A DNA stretch of 64,000 bases from Parasedimentitalea psychrophila. GTDB lineage: Bacteria > Pseudomonadota > Alphaproteobacteria > Rhodobacterales > Rhodobacteraceae. Every line of letters starts with the position of its first letter. The first letter of the stretch is position 1. The stretch is taken from assembly GCF_030285785.1 (NCBI RefSeq), contig NZ_CP127247.1:2379501-2443500 (forward strand), read 5' to 3'. A program made the translations under genes and the position numbers. A model generated the notes under the pieces. That model was not told the origin of the DNA and searched no databases. It saw only the letters and a program-made list of their open reading frames with translations. Shown here one piece after another: positions 49,390-58,216 of this stretch.

Positions 49390-51368
49390 TGTCAAAATCT
49401 GTTATTGGAGCCCTGCGGGTAAATCTGGGGCTCGACAGCGCCAAATTCGAGCGTGGCGCCAAGCGGGTCAAATCCCCGCTGGCTTCGATGAAAAAACATT
49501 TTGTTGCGGTTGCCAAGGTGGCGGCTGCGGCAGGCGCGGCCATTTCTGCGATGGCCCTTGCCGGGGCGCGGGATCTTGACAAGGCGGCGAAATCAGCCCG
49601 TCGTCTGGGCGCATCGATCGGCGGGTTTCGGGCCTTGGAACTGGCGGCGGATGAGGCCGGGGTCAGCCTGTCCAGCCTGACAAACGACATTCAAACCATC
49701 GATCGCGAGATTGCTGCCATTGGTGTTTCAGGCAATGCCCAGCGGGCGCTGGAGGCGCTGAACCTGTCGGTTGAGGATCTATCGGGCACGGATGCTGATG
49801 AGAAGCTGGCGATCATTGCTGACCGGGTGAAGGCCCTCGGGCTGACCACTGGTGAGGCCTCGGCTGTCTTGCGCGACCTTGGAGTGCGCAATCGGGAAAT
49901 GGTCCTTTTGATGATCAACGGTGGCGATGCCATTCGCGCGGCGCGCCAAGATATCGAGGACTATGGCCTCGCGGTCAGCAGCGTTGATGCGGCCCAAATT
50001 GAGAGCGCCAATGATGCGATCTCGCGACTGGCGCTGATTGGAAAATACGCCGGTCAGCAGCTTGCTTTGGAACTGGTACCAGCCATGGGCAGGTTGGCCC
50101 GCGCCATGACGGAGAGCCTGCGCGAGGGCGGAACCCTGCGCGGAGTGATCGACGGACTGGCCAATAATTTACAGCGGCTGATGACCTATGTGGCGGTTGC
50201 CGTCACAGGGTTTGGTGCGCGTTATGTTGGGGCGCTGATTGCAGCGCGGGTTGCCACTGCCACCCTGTCGGGATCGCTTTTACTCCTGCGCGGTGCATTG
50301 ATTGCCACGGGTATCGGCATCCTGATCGTCGGCGCTGGCGAGTTGGTTTACCAGTTCACCAGGTTGGTTCAGGGCGCAGGCGGTTTTGGCAATGCGCTGG
50401 CGCTGTTGAAGGACGTGGCCGCAGAGGTCTGGAGCCGCATGGGGCTGGGAGCTTCATCAATGGGGGCCTCGCTGAATGCGACCTGGGACACAGTGGCAGG
50501 TGGGTTTCTATCGATGCTGGCCACCTTGCAGGACCGCTGGTCGACGTTTCTGCGCAACCTTGCCGGAGCGGTAAAGGATGTTCCGGGCCTCGGGGATGTG
50601 GCGCTGGATTTACACGGTGCCTCTGTGGCGGCCCGGTCGGGGTCTTATGAAACATCGCAATCAGCGGATGATCATTTTGGTGCCGCAGATCAGGCCAGAG
50701 CGCGGGCGGATGCATTGGCGCGGGCGGCGGAACGTCCGCTAAGCAGTATCGAAGCGCTGCGCGAGGCGTTCAGAGCGGCGCGGGAAGAAACCGAAGGCGC
50801 ATCGGATGCGGCGGACAGGTTCAACACCGCCCTGGGCAATCTCGGGGAAGGTGGGGCGGGTGGGGTCAAAAAGACCAAGGGTGCGATCAGTGAACTGGCC
50901 AAGGAGTTGCAGAGCGTGAAGTCCTCGGCAAAATCTGCCTTTGCTGGGATGGTGACCGGGGCGAAAAGTCTGAAAGATGCTGTGAGCGATGTGGCCGTCA
51001 GTCTGGCGACGATGTTTGCCAATCGTGCCTTTGAATCGCTGTTTGGCTCATTGTTCCCCGCCATCCCCGGATTTGCCAATGGCACGTTCTCGGCGCCCGG
51101 TGGTCTGGCTGTGGTGGGCGAGCGGGGGAAAGAGCTGGTCAGTCTGCCACGTGGTTCGAAAGTGACCAATGCCCAGGATACCAAGGCAATGCTTGGCGGC
51201 AGCGGCGCATTGGATGTCAGGGTCTACGTCGATCAGGACGGCAATTGGCAGGCGGCTGTCGAGGGGATTTCCAACCGCAGTGCGGCCAGTGCCGCTGCAA
51301 CCGCCATGCAGATGCAGGACCGTAAAACCACGGTGAACCTGCAAACTCACCTGAATAGGAAGGGCTGA
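49389..51368 (+). CDS. Tail tape measure protein
   Basis: 659 residues. The front (SKSVIGALRVNLGLDSAKFE), repeated Ala/Gly helices, and two hydrophobic segments (about 310-345, LSGSLLLLRGALIATGIGIL) fit lambda-like tape measure proteins, with a KELVSLPRGSKVTNA end. The length would set a tail of about 95-100 nm by the usual 0.15 nm per residue. Lower TTG/GTG starts are unlikely. It is coded between the chaperone and the distal-tail genes. Confidence 0.93.
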   Translation: MSKSVIGALRVNLGLDSAKFERGAKRVKSPLASMKKHFVAVAKVAAAAGAAISAMALAGARDLDKAAKSARRLGASIGGFRALELAADEAGVSLSSLTNDIQTIDREIAAIGVSGNAQRALEALNLSVEDLSGTDADEKLAIIADRVKALGLTTGEASAVLRDLGVRNREMVLLMINGGDAIRAARQDIEDYGLAVSSVDAAQIESANDAISRLALIGKYAGQQLALELVPAMGRLARAMTESLREGGTLRGVIDGLANNLQRLMTYVAVAVTGFGARYVGALIAARVATATLSGSLLLLRGALIATGIGILIVGAGELVYQFTRLVQGAGGFGNALALLKDVAAEVWSRMGLGASSMGASLNATWDTVAGGFLSMLATLQDRWSTFLRNLAGAVKDVPGLGDVALDLHGASVAARSGSYETSQSADDHFGAADQARARADALARAAERPLSSIEALREAFRAAREETEGASDAADRFNTALGNLGEGGAGGVKKTKGAISELAKELQSVKSSAKSAFAGMVTGAKSLKDAVSDVAVSLATMFANRAFESLFGSLFPAIPGFANGTFSAPGGLAVVGERGKELVSLPRGSKVTNAQDTKAMLGGSGALDVRVYVDQDGNWQAAVEGISNRSAASAAATAMQMQDRKTTVNLQTHLNRKG

Positions 51369-52030
51369 TGCAGCGACCAATTGTGACAATCCCGGCAGGT
51401 TTTCTGCAGCTGCTGGAGGTGGATTGGGATATCGACTGGCGTGGGCAACCGCCGGGAAATGACACTGGCGGCGGCACATCGGTGGTCTATAATCGGTTTC
51501 CCCGCTGGATTGGGTCGCCAAGCATCCTGCTGCAGGGTGACGGAATCGCGCAGTGGCGGGCGATCCGGGCGCAGGCGCAGGGCCGGGTGGGGATCTACCG
51601 GCTGCCCATGGTTGATCCGGTGGGCTTTGTGAGCTCTGCGCTGACCGGTGGAACTTCGTTTGAAGGCGGCGCAACTTTTGCCTCCGGCACTGGCTTTGCC
51701 GCTGAGCCCGCATGTTTTGCGGCGGCTGGGGCCGCGGCTGGAGCTGTGCAAATCCGGGTGGAAAACGCCGAGGTTGCACCAGTCATTGGCCAGATCATGA
51801 GCCACAAGCTTTGGCCGTTTACTGTGACCTGGGTCTCTGAGGTCTCAGCGGGGGTGTATGAGTTGGGTATTCAAATGCCATTGCGGGCGGCGATTGCAGC
51901 TGGCGATACCATCAAGCTGCAGGGGGAAGGGCTGTTTGAGGCGGTGGAGGATAGCATGGGGCGGGCTGGTTATGATCTCGACCTGGTTGCGCGGCCGCGT
52001 TTGAACTTCCGTGAGGTTTTGAACCGATGA
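51368..52030 (+). CDS. Distal tail protein (GTA-like)
   Basis: 220 residues. The front (QRPIVTIPAGFLQLLEVDWD, then IDWRGQPPGNDTGGGTSVVY) and the HK97/GTA-like position directly after the tape measure suggest a distal tail protein. No strongly specific motif is visible, so the name rests partly on synteny. It overlaps its neighbours by 1 and 4 bp. Confidence 0.68.
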   Translation: MQRPIVTIPAGFLQLLEVDWDIDWRGQPPGNDTGGGTSVVYNRFPRWIGSPSILLQGDGIAQWRAIRAQAQGRVGIYRLPMVDPVGFVSSALTGGTSFEGGATFASGTGFAAEPACFAAAGAAAGAVQIRVENAEVAPVIGQIMSHKLWPFTVTWVSEVSAGVYELGIQMPLRAAIAAGDTIKLQGEGLFEAVEDSMGRAGYDLDLVARPRLNFREVLNR

Positions 52031-52614
52031 GCTTTTTTCCGGAAGGCTATGACCTCGGCGGAGCGATCCACGGGGCTCTTGACCTGTGCGAGATCGACAC
52101 CCCGGATGGTCCGGCCCGGTTCATCATCGGCACTGACGGTGTCTTTGTTGATACAGATGGCAACCGCTGGTTCGGCACCCAGTTGGCCAGTGTCTCCAGT
52201 CTGGGCAGCGCCATGGAAGGTCAGGCGCCAGAGGGCAATGTTACCCTGTCCTATTTCCAGGATCCGGACGCGGATGATCTGATCACCCAGGTGCGCGCCC
52301 TTGGTCTGGCCTACATCGAAGGCCGACCCATCACCTTCCTGGTGCAGCCCATCAGTTCAATGGCTGAGTTTTACGCGCCCAAGGTGGCACCGGTCCAATG
52401 GATGCAGCGCACCATGCGGACCCTTGGGATATCGGCCAGCGGCGCGCAGGACCGATCGATCTCACTTGGATTTGAAGCCTGGACCGAAAAGCGCCGGGCC
52501 TCGCGCCGGATTGTGCTGAACACCGAAGGCCACGCCAAGCTGATCGGAAAGTCAAACCCATCGCTGGAATTCATGCCCACTACTGATTTTGAAGAAGAGA
52601 AACTGTTCGGATGA
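52027..52614 (+). CDS. Tail protein (DUF2163/BR0599-like)
   Basis: 195 residues of the phage BR0599/DUF2163-like group, beginning FFPEGYDLGGAIHGALDLCE and containing MEGQAPEGNVTLSYFQDPDA. In gene transfer agents and related siphophages this protein belongs to the baseplate hub. The assignment is by pattern and order. Confidence 0.72.
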   Translation: MSFFPEGYDLGGAIHGALDLCEIDTPDGPARFIIGTDGVFVDTDGNRWFGTQLASVSSLGSAMEGQAPEGNVTLSYFQDPDADDLITQVRALGLAYIEGRPITFLVQPISSMAEFYAPKVAPVQWMQRTMRTLGISASGAQDRSISLGFEAWTEKRRASRRIVLNTEGHAKLIGKSNPSLEFMPTTDFEEEKLFG

Positions 52615-53036
52615 CGCCACTATATCAAGAGTTGCACAGATGGGCCGCCAAGCCGTTCATCTGGGGCGAAACGGATTGCATGCTCTGTCTGGCGGACTGG
52701 GTGCTGCGGGTGACGGGTCGTGATCCGGCGGCGGCGGTTCGCGGTGTCTATGACAGCCGTGGCAGTTGCCAGCGCGAAACCGGGTTTTTGCGTGATCCGG
52801 TCATGGCGGTTGAGGCCTGCCTGGCAACCATTGGGGGATTGCCGCGTGTGGACACGCCCCAGCCCGGCGATATGGCTGTGTTGATGGTGCGGGATCCGGA
52901 TGGGCGGTGCTCGCCCTGCGGTGCGCTCTGGCTTGGATCGGCCTGGGGCTGCAAGGGGCCGCAGGGGGCGACAACACTCAGCCCGCAGGCTGTCTGCGAT
53001 GTGCTGGCAATCTGGGGTGTCGGCTATGAGGCGTAA
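52611..53036 (+). CDS. NlpC/P60-like tail tip peptidase (DUF6950-like)
   Basis: 141 residues. The front PFIWGETDCMLCLADWV has the Cys in the NlpC/P60 nucleophile setting (GxDC). The later strand where the catalytic His is expected reads GALWLGSAWGCKG, with no clear His, so cell-wall cleavage may be reduced or the His may be elsewhere. In this family it opens peptidoglycan during DNA injection. It overlaps the next gene start by 11 bp. Confidence 0.75.
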   Translation: MTPLYQELHRWAAKPFIWGETDCMLCLADWVLRVTGRDPAAAVRGVYDSRGSCQRETGFLRDPVMAVEACLATIGGLPRVDTPQPGDMAVLMVRDPDGRCSPCGALWLGSAWGCKGPQGATTLSPQAVCDVLAIWGVGYEA

Positions 53037-54840
53037 CCTGCTGTTTGCCGCTCTGCTGGGTAGCACCATGCTGACACCGCAGCGGGCTGAGGCCGCGATG
53101 GTTGTCGGTTGGATCGCTGGCTCGTTGGGTATCGCTGGCGGCTCGGCTCTGGCTGCGACCGCTGCATATGGGGCAGGCGTCGCCTTTGCGGGGACGGTCA
53201 TAGGCGGCTTTGTTGTCAAAACTGTTGTGGCCATCGGCCTGTCAGCCCTTGCGGCGCAACTAGCTCCGACCCCCTCTATTCCAAGTCCTGGTGCGCGGAT
53301 GGTCAATTTTGCTCAGCCGGTGGCTTATGCCGAATGGGTCTATGGGCGATCGCGCAAGGGTGGACCGCTGGGCTTTACCGGGTTTGCAGAGGGCAAGCGG
53401 TATTATGTGCCGATCCTGGCGGCGCACCCGATTGAGGGCATCGTGCAGCACTGGCTGGATGAGCGGATTGTGACGCTGTTCAGCGAGGCCGACGCGGCCA
53501 AAAGCAATATCGCGGAAAGCCCGATCAAAGGCTATGGCCGGATTACCGCGTTCACCGGCGATCCCGGTCAGCTGGCAGATCCTGGCCTGGATGCGGCTTT
53601 TGCCGAGATAACCGCGGCGCATGATTTTAAGGGCCTGTCGGGGGCTGTTCTTTGGGCGGCGCGGCCACCGCAATCGAGTTTTACCCAGATTTACCCGGAT
53701 GGCCGCCAGTGGGCCTATGCGCCGGTCTTTGATGGCAAGAAGGATATTTACGATCCGCGTGACGGTCAGAGCCGCTTCACCTCCAACGCGGCGCTGGTCT
53801 TTGCCGATTGGGTTGTCAATGTTCTGGGCCGTGACGTGGACTGGGCGGAAGTGGCTGATGAGGCCGACGCCAGCGATGTGGTGGCGCTGGACGGCGAGGG
53901 AATACCGCGCCAGCGCTGGGAAATAAACGGCACCATCTCGGATGATCAGACCTTTGAGGCACAGCGCGCACAGATGGCAGCGGCCTGCGATGCCTTTGTC
54001 TATGAGCGGATCGACGGCAAAGTCGGGTTTACCGTTGGCCGCTGGATCGAGCCTGAGCTGACGCTTGGGCCGGAGGACTTTCTTGCCCTGGAGCTGATCG
54101 AGGGCCAGTGGGGCGCCGATGCTCCGGACGAGGTGGCAGCAGTCTATACCGAACCGGATAACGGCTGGCGCGAGACGCCAAGCGGCACATGGGTGGAGCG
54201 TCAGGTTGCCATGCCGGTGCGCGATGAGCCGCAGCTGTTTATGGTGACAAACCACAATCAGGTGTCGCGCCTGAACAAGCGTCTGGCCCGCACCAAACTG
54301 TCGCAATACCAGCTGCGCGGCACTCTTGGCATGAAGGGGTATGAAATCCTCGGCGGGCGATCCGGGGGGCGGGCGCATCGATTTGTGCGGGTCATTCACC
54401 CGGAAATGGGCATTGATATCAATATCGAGGTTGGCGAGCTGGCGCGCGAAAGCGTCGGCATATTCACCCTGACCGCCAATTCGGTGAGGCCGGAAGATTT
54501 TGACTTTGACGCGGCAACTGAAGAGCCGCAGCGCCCGGTCTACGACGGGGTGGTGAGTGACGCCAGCATTCCGGTCCCCAGCGGCCTTGCGGTGTCAGCA
54601 GCAGCTACGGGGTCGGCAACGATCCAGTGGGATGTGCAGGACGCAGCCTATGTGATGGATCTGCAATACCGACAAACGGCGGTGTCTTCCGCCTGGGTGC
54701 TGGTGTCTGCGGCTGCAGGGCAAAGCTCCTTGCAGGTCTCCGGCCTGTTGTCCGGCGCTGAGCACGAGATCCAGATCCGCAATCGAACCAACGGCCTCGG
54801 GGTTTCCGACTGGTCGTCTTCTGTAACATTCACAGCTTAG
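53026..54840 (+). CDS. Tail tip/host-specificity protein (J-like) with FN3 domain
   Basis: 604 residues. A hydrophobic Gly/Ala front (GTVIGGFVVKTVVAIGLSAL) is followed by beta-rich tail-tip domains (YIEL..., RFTSNAALVFADWVVNVLGR). A fibronectin-III-like C-terminus begins near residue 515 (PVPSGLAVSAAATGSATIQW, ending EIQIRNRTNGLGVSDWSSSV). ATG 53026 is chosen because the hydrophobic front starts there. It is the main receptor-binding structural hub in lambda-like tails. Confidence 0.88.
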   Translation: MRRNLLFAALLGSTMLTPQRAEAAMVVGWIAGSLGIAGGSALAATAAYGAGVAFAGTVIGGFVVKTVVAIGLSALAAQLAPTPSIPSPGARMVNFAQPVAYAEWVYGRSRKGGPLGFTGFAEGKRYYVPILAAHPIEGIVQHWLDERIVTLFSEADAAKSNIAESPIKGYGRITAFTGDPGQLADPGLDAAFAEITAAHDFKGLSGAVLWAARPPQSSFTQIYPDGRQWAYAPVFDGKKDIYDPRDGQSRFTSNAALVFADWVVNVLGRDVDWAEVADEADASDVVALDGEGIPRQRWEINGTISDDQTFEAQRAQMAAACDAFVYERIDGKVGFTVGRWIEPELTLGPEDFLALELIEGQWGADAPDEVAAVYTEPDNGWRETPSGTWVERQVAMPVRDEPQLFMVTNHNQVSRLNKRLARTKLSQYQLRGTLGMKGYEILGGRSGGRAHRFVRVIHPEMGIDINIEVGELARESVGIFTLTANSVRPEDFDFDAATEEPQRPVYDGVVSDASIPVPSGLAVSAAATGSATIQWDVQDAAYVMDLQYRQTAVSSAWVLVSAAAGQSSLQVSGLLSGAEHEIQIRNRTNGLGVSDWSSSVTFTA

Positions 54841-54852
54841 GGCAGGCGCAAA

Positions 54853-56142
54853 ATGGTCGCACTTTCTCCAAAAACAATCATGACCGGCAACCCGCCGAGC
54901 GCGGGGTATGAGCCGCGAAAGTCGGATATCGCCGACTGGATGCAGGAATATGAGAGCATCGCCGCCGGTGGCGGTCTTGCTTACATCGATGGGGCTCTTG
55001 TTGATCTGCAGGCGCGCGCCGGTGCCGTAGATGATCAGTTCGGGCTGGTGCTGAACACGTCAGATGAGGCTGGGGTATATGAGCGCATTGCGGGTGCTTG
55101 GGTAAAGAATGCCGCGATCCCGACGCTGTTCCTCGAAAGTGCCTTTGCCGACCTGGCGGTGGAGAGTGCCGCTGCAGCTGCTCTGTCAGAGGCGCAGGCT
55201 GCCTCCGCTTCAAGTGAGGCCGAGAGTTTCAAGGCGCAGGCTGAGCTGGCGGCGCTGGCGGCTGGCGCCAGGATTTTTGCGAGTGAAGCGGCTGGGCTTG
55301 CCGCCACCGTTGAGGGTGAGGTGTTTATTGTTCAGTCGGGCTCGGCAACGAAGATCTATCAGAACCTCTCTGCAGCGGCTGTCTTGCTGGGATCCGCTTT
55401 TGACAAATCCGACCTGCTGCAGGCTGCCAACAACCTGTCGGATATTGTCGATGCCGCCGCCGCCCGCGTTGCCCTTGGCGTTGATCCGGCAGGCAAGGTA
55501 AACACGGTGGATCTCACATCTGATGTGACCGGCGTGCTGCCGGGTGGGAACATGGCCAAGGCCGACGACACTCAATACGGTGTGGTCCAGCGCTCAACCT
55601 CAGCGCAGAATAACGGTGCAACAGTAGATAACCGCTTTCCCAGCGTTCTCGGCGTCAAACAGATGATCGACACCCATGCTTCTGCTGGCTGGCATGACAT
55701 CCCCGTGACCCTTCCGGGGGCGGATTGGTCGTCGCTCATTATCACCGGGCTGTCGCAGTATTCGGAACTGCGGGTTCAGTTGGCCAGTTCTAACACAGGC
55801 AGTTCGGGCCGCATCAGTTGCTCAGGACGGGAGCCTGCTGGTACGTGGCGCGAGATAGCGCGTGGACACTCTCGTGGCGGAGGTCAGTTCATTATGAACA
55901 CTTTCCAAGCGTCGAACTTCAACCAGGCTGATGGCACAGTGTTCAAGTTCGGGCAGGTCTTGGCGCGTGGCGGGACCGGCATACTGGTTCTGAATGCTGC
56001 CTTCTCTGGGAATTCTAGTGGCAACATGAACGCAGGTATATCCACATTCGATGAAGTCTTTGATGAGCTTATGATCGACGTGGATACTGGCGTTTTTAAC
56101 TGGGAATTATGTTCCGTCAATATTCAGGGGTTCAGGTCATGA
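54853..56142 (+). CDS. Tail fibre-like protein
   Basis: 429 residues. An Ala/Glu/Ser-rich helical shaft (AAALSEAQAASASSEAESFK, AQAELAALAAG) leads to a segment typical of fibre tips: YGVVQRSTSAQNNGATVDNR. The C-terminal 130 residues form a beta-rich, Gly/Ser/Asn-rich head of unknown fold, the probable receptor-binding end. It follows the tip protein directly and precedes a small assembly-type gene. Confidence 0.8.
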   Translation: MVALSPKTIMTGNPPSAGYEPRKSDIADWMQEYESIAAGGGLAYIDGALVDLQARAGAVDDQFGLVLNTSDEAGVYERIAGAWVKNAAIPTLFLESAFADLAVESAAAAALSEAQAASASSEAESFKAQAELAALAAGARIFASEAAGLAATVEGEVFIVQSGSATKIYQNLSAAAVLLGSAFDKSDLLQAANNLSDIVDAAAARVALGVDPAGKVNTVDLTSDVTGVLPGGNMAKADDTQYGVVQRSTSAQNNGATVDNRFPSVLGVKQMIDTHASAGWHDIPVTLPGADWSSLIITGLSQYSELRVQLASSNTGSSGRISCSGREPAGTWREIARGHSRGGGQFIMNTFQASNFNQADGTVFKFGQVLARGGTGILVLNAAFSGNSSGNMNAGISTFDEVFDELMIDVDTGVFNWELCSVNIQGFRS

Positions 56143-56567
56143 CTTCTTTTATTTCACGTGTCGGCGATGACGGTGTTCGGGTAACAAGCGCGCGGGTTTT
56201 ATCCGAGGACGAACTGGCAGATAAAGCCCGGCGCGCCGAGCAAAGCGCAGTTGCACTGCAAATCCGCGACCTGTCCCCGGCTGAGTTCCGGGGAATGCTG
56301 GCAAGTGAGGAATTGCTTGGCGATGTCTGGGATGCGATGCGGGCGGATCTCAAGGGCAAGGCTGACACGGCCTCCAAGGATATGCGTTTTGCGCTGGCCG
56401 CAAACCGGAGCAAGGATTTTTACACGCTAGCAGGCACGCTAAAGATGGTCGGAAAGTTCCGCTCTTACGCACAATCGCTGTACCCCGGCACGGATCTGAC
56501 CGACGGGCTGAGCGATGCAACCATCACAGCGGCCTGGAAAGAAACCGTGGCGCGGGTGGGAACATGA
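56139..56567 (+). CDS. Hypothetical tail-fibre-associated protein
   Basis: 142 residues (MTSFISRVGDDGVRVTSARV...). The helical RRAEQSAVALQIRDLSPAEF and repeated Asp/Lys helices fit a small accessory or assembly protein of the fibre. Its ATG overlaps the fibre stop by 4 bp. No family recognised with certainty. Confidence 0.55.
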   Translation: MTSFISRVGDDGVRVTSARVLSEDELADKARRAEQSAVALQIRDLSPAEFRGMLASEELLGDVWDAMRADLKGKADTASKDMRFALAANRSKDFYTLAGTLKMVGKFRSYAQSLYPGTDLTDGLSDATITAAWKETVARVGT

Positions 56568-56719
56568 GTATTTTTCTGAATAGCGCCCGAAACCGTGCGG
56601 ACCTGTACCACGTTGGAGTACCGCTATTCCTGGTTATGGTCATGACGCCCACAAGTCTTGGCGGCGCGCTTTTGTTTCTGTTGATGTGGGCATTCGTGAG
56701 GGCCTTGGGGCATGGCTGA
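56564..56719 (+). CDS. Small membrane protein, holin-like (51 aa)
   Basis: A short frame from ATG 56564 (overlapping the previous stop as ATGA) to TGA 56719. After a polar front (MSIFLNSARNRADLYHVG), residues 19-45 are hydrophobic (VPLFLVMVMTPTSLGGALLF, then LLMWAFVRAL). One or two membrane passes, next to a second membrane protein and an endolysin, make it a candidate holin or antiholin. Confidence 0.6.
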   Translation: MSIFLNSARNRADLYHVGVPLFLVMVMTPTSLGGALLFLLMWAFVRALGHG

Positions 56720-56945
56720 AACCAAAGGTTTTCCCTGGGTGCGCGCTATCGCAATTGCAGCGATCATCGCCCTGTTTGTGGCGGATTACGCCTTCAATAT
56801 TCTGGCCAAACCCCCGCCATGGTGGGCCTATCTGGTGCCCGGCCTGCTGGCTTTGGGCATTGAAGGTCCAGCGGTTGGCCGCCTGCTCATGCAAGTTGTT
56901 CGCGGGACTGCCCGCATTTCCCAAGAAGAGGATAGTGAGAAATGA
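56712..56945 (+). CDS. Holin-like membrane protein
   Basis: 77 residues with two hydrophobic segments (AIAIAAIIALFVADYAFNIL at about 12-31 and WWAYLVPGLLALGIEGPAVG) and a polar end, just before the endolysin gene. This is the pattern of phage holins. It overlaps the 51-residue gene by 8 bp and the endolysin by 4 bp, so lysis proteins are coupled. Confidence 0.75.
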   Translation: MAETKGFPWVRAIAIAAIIALFVADYAFNILAKPPPWWAYLVPGLLALGIEGPAVGRLLMQVVRGTARISQEEDSEK

Positions 56946-57580
56946 ATTTTACTGGCAAAGCACAACGGCTTTCCGATTTTGATCTGCCGCGCGTTGGCGC
57001 GCTGATCGGCGTTGGGGAAGATGAAATCCATGCGGTTCTCGATGTGGAAGCGCGCGGTCGTGGTTTTGACAAACAGAGCCGCCCGGTCATGTTGTTTGAG
57101 CCGCATATTTTCTATCGTGAGTTAGACGGGTCTGAGCGCGACAGCGCCGTGAAAATGGGCCTAGCTTACCCCAAATGGCGCAGGAACTACCCCAAGGACA
57201 GTTACCCGCGTCTGATCGAGGCGATGAAGATCAATGGCGAGGCCGCATTGCGGTCGGCCTCCTGGGGGCTTGGCCAGGTCATGGGATTTAATTGCTCCTT
57301 GTGCCGGTATTCATCAGCCAAGGCCATGGTGACTGATTTCCTGGACAGCGAGGGCGCGCAGTTGGAAGCAATGGTTCAATTCATGCTTTCGGCTGGGCTG
57401 GATGATGAGCTGCGCCGCCATGATTGGGCCGGGTTCGCGCGTGGCTACAACGGCCCAGCCTATGCCAAGCACAAATATCATCACCGTCTGAAGGCCGCCT
57501 TCGAGAAGTGGGCCAAGATCCCAGACACCAAAATGAAGCGCGGCGCGGCAAGTGGTATCTTCCTGCGGTCGGCAGCGTGA
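56942..57580 (+). CDS. Endolysin: N-acetylmuramidase (DUF3380-like)
   Basis: 212 residues. A small front domain (LSDFDLPRVGALIGVGEDEI) is followed by the muramidase motif: the catalytic-type Glu in AVLDVEARGRGFD, LFEPHIFYREL and SASWGLGQVMGFN. It cleaves peptidoglycan glycan strands during lysis. No signal peptide is seen, so the holin is needed for access. Confidence 0.9.
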   Translation: MNFTGKAQRLSDFDLPRVGALIGVGEDEIHAVLDVEARGRGFDKQSRPVMLFEPHIFYRELDGSERDSAVKMGLAYPKWRRNYPKDSYPRLIEAMKINGEAALRSASWGLGQVMGFNCSLCRYSSAKAMVTDFLDSEGAQLEAMVQFMLSAGLDDELRRHDWAGFARGYNGPAYAKHKYHHRLKAAFEKWAKIPDTKMKRGAASGIFLRSAA

Positions 57581-57879
57581 CCCGCTACGCGCTCATAGTG
57601 GCGCTCTGCGCCCTGCTGGGGGTCGGTGGCTACGCTGGGTTCCTACAGTGGCGCAACACCCGCCTGAGCGCGGCGCTGGGTGTGGCACAGCAAACCATTG
57701 TGGTGCGTGACAAGCAGCTTGAGCAATCGCAGGAGGCTGGTCGCGTCCTCGATGCGCACCTGGGCCGGATGCGTGATGAACGGTCCGGGCTCGATGTAGA
57801 GTTTAATCACCTTCGCCAGCAGGAGGGATACAATGCGCCACTGTCTGATTTTATGCGCGATGCTTTTGACCGCATGTGA
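57577..57879 (+). CDS. i-spanin (Rz-like)
   Basis: 100 residues, GTG start overlapping the endolysin stop (GTGA). An N-terminal membrane segment (YALIVALCALLGVGGYAGFL) precedes a coiled coil (TRLSAALGVAQQTIVVRDKQ, LEQSQEAGRVLDAHLGRMRD). Inner-membrane spanins of this form fuse the envelope membranes with an outer-membrane lipoprotein partner. That partner is coded in another frame at its 3' end. Confidence 0.8.
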   Translation: MTRYALIVALCALLGVGGYAGFLQWRNTRLSAALGVAQQTIVVRDKQLEQSQEAGRVLDAHLGRMRDERSGLDVEFNHLRQQEGYNAPLSDFMRDAFDRM

Positions 57880-58063
57880 TCCTGTTGCGCCGGTCTATGT
57901 GGGGCCGGTGGTGTCAAAAGAGCTGGTCACCCCCTGTGCTGTGCCTGTGAAAGGCCCACCCAGCGAAGGCGCCTTTGCCGAATACGCCCTTGGCTGGAAA
58001 GCAACAGCGGGGTGCAACGCCGACAAGTTGCGGAGCGTCGGGAAACTAATTGGCCCGCAATAG
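57833..58063 (+). CDS. o-spanin (Rz1-like) lipoprotein
   Basis: 76 residues. Signal peptide with lipobox LLTAC (MRHCLILCAMLLTAC), Pro/Val-rich after the lipidated Cys (DPVAPVYVGPVV), and starting inside the i-spanin gene in a different frame (GGAGGGATAC upstream). This is the classical Rz/Rz1 overlap. It ends the lysis cassette. Confidence 0.85.
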   Translation: MRHCLILCAMLLTACDPVAPVYVGPVVSKELVTPCAVPVKGPPSEGAFAEYALGWKATAGCNADKLRSVGKLIGPQ

Positions 58064-58216
58064 AAGCAAAAGAACATCCAAACGACCGGCGGTTTGCGGC
58101 CCTTCGCGATCATTGCGCGAAGGGCACGGGCGACGAAACCGCAAAGCAGATCACAAAATCAACAAGCTGATGCCGTGAAAATCTGTTGCCAGAGAGTGAA
58201 CGCCAGGGTGCTTACT

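Larger units (their letters stand above)
27495..58063. mobile_element. HK97-type siphoprophage (about 30.6 kb)
   Basis: From tRNA-Arg rightward the order is int, xis, early genes, cargo, repressor/cro, replication, packaging, head, connectors, tail, lysis. Contractile-tail genes are absent, and the tail gene set with a long tape measure fits a siphovirus. All structural genes are open and overlap as in live phages. The right end is set at the last lysis gene; I found no right att copy in this window, so the true boundary may be further right. Confidence 0.92.
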
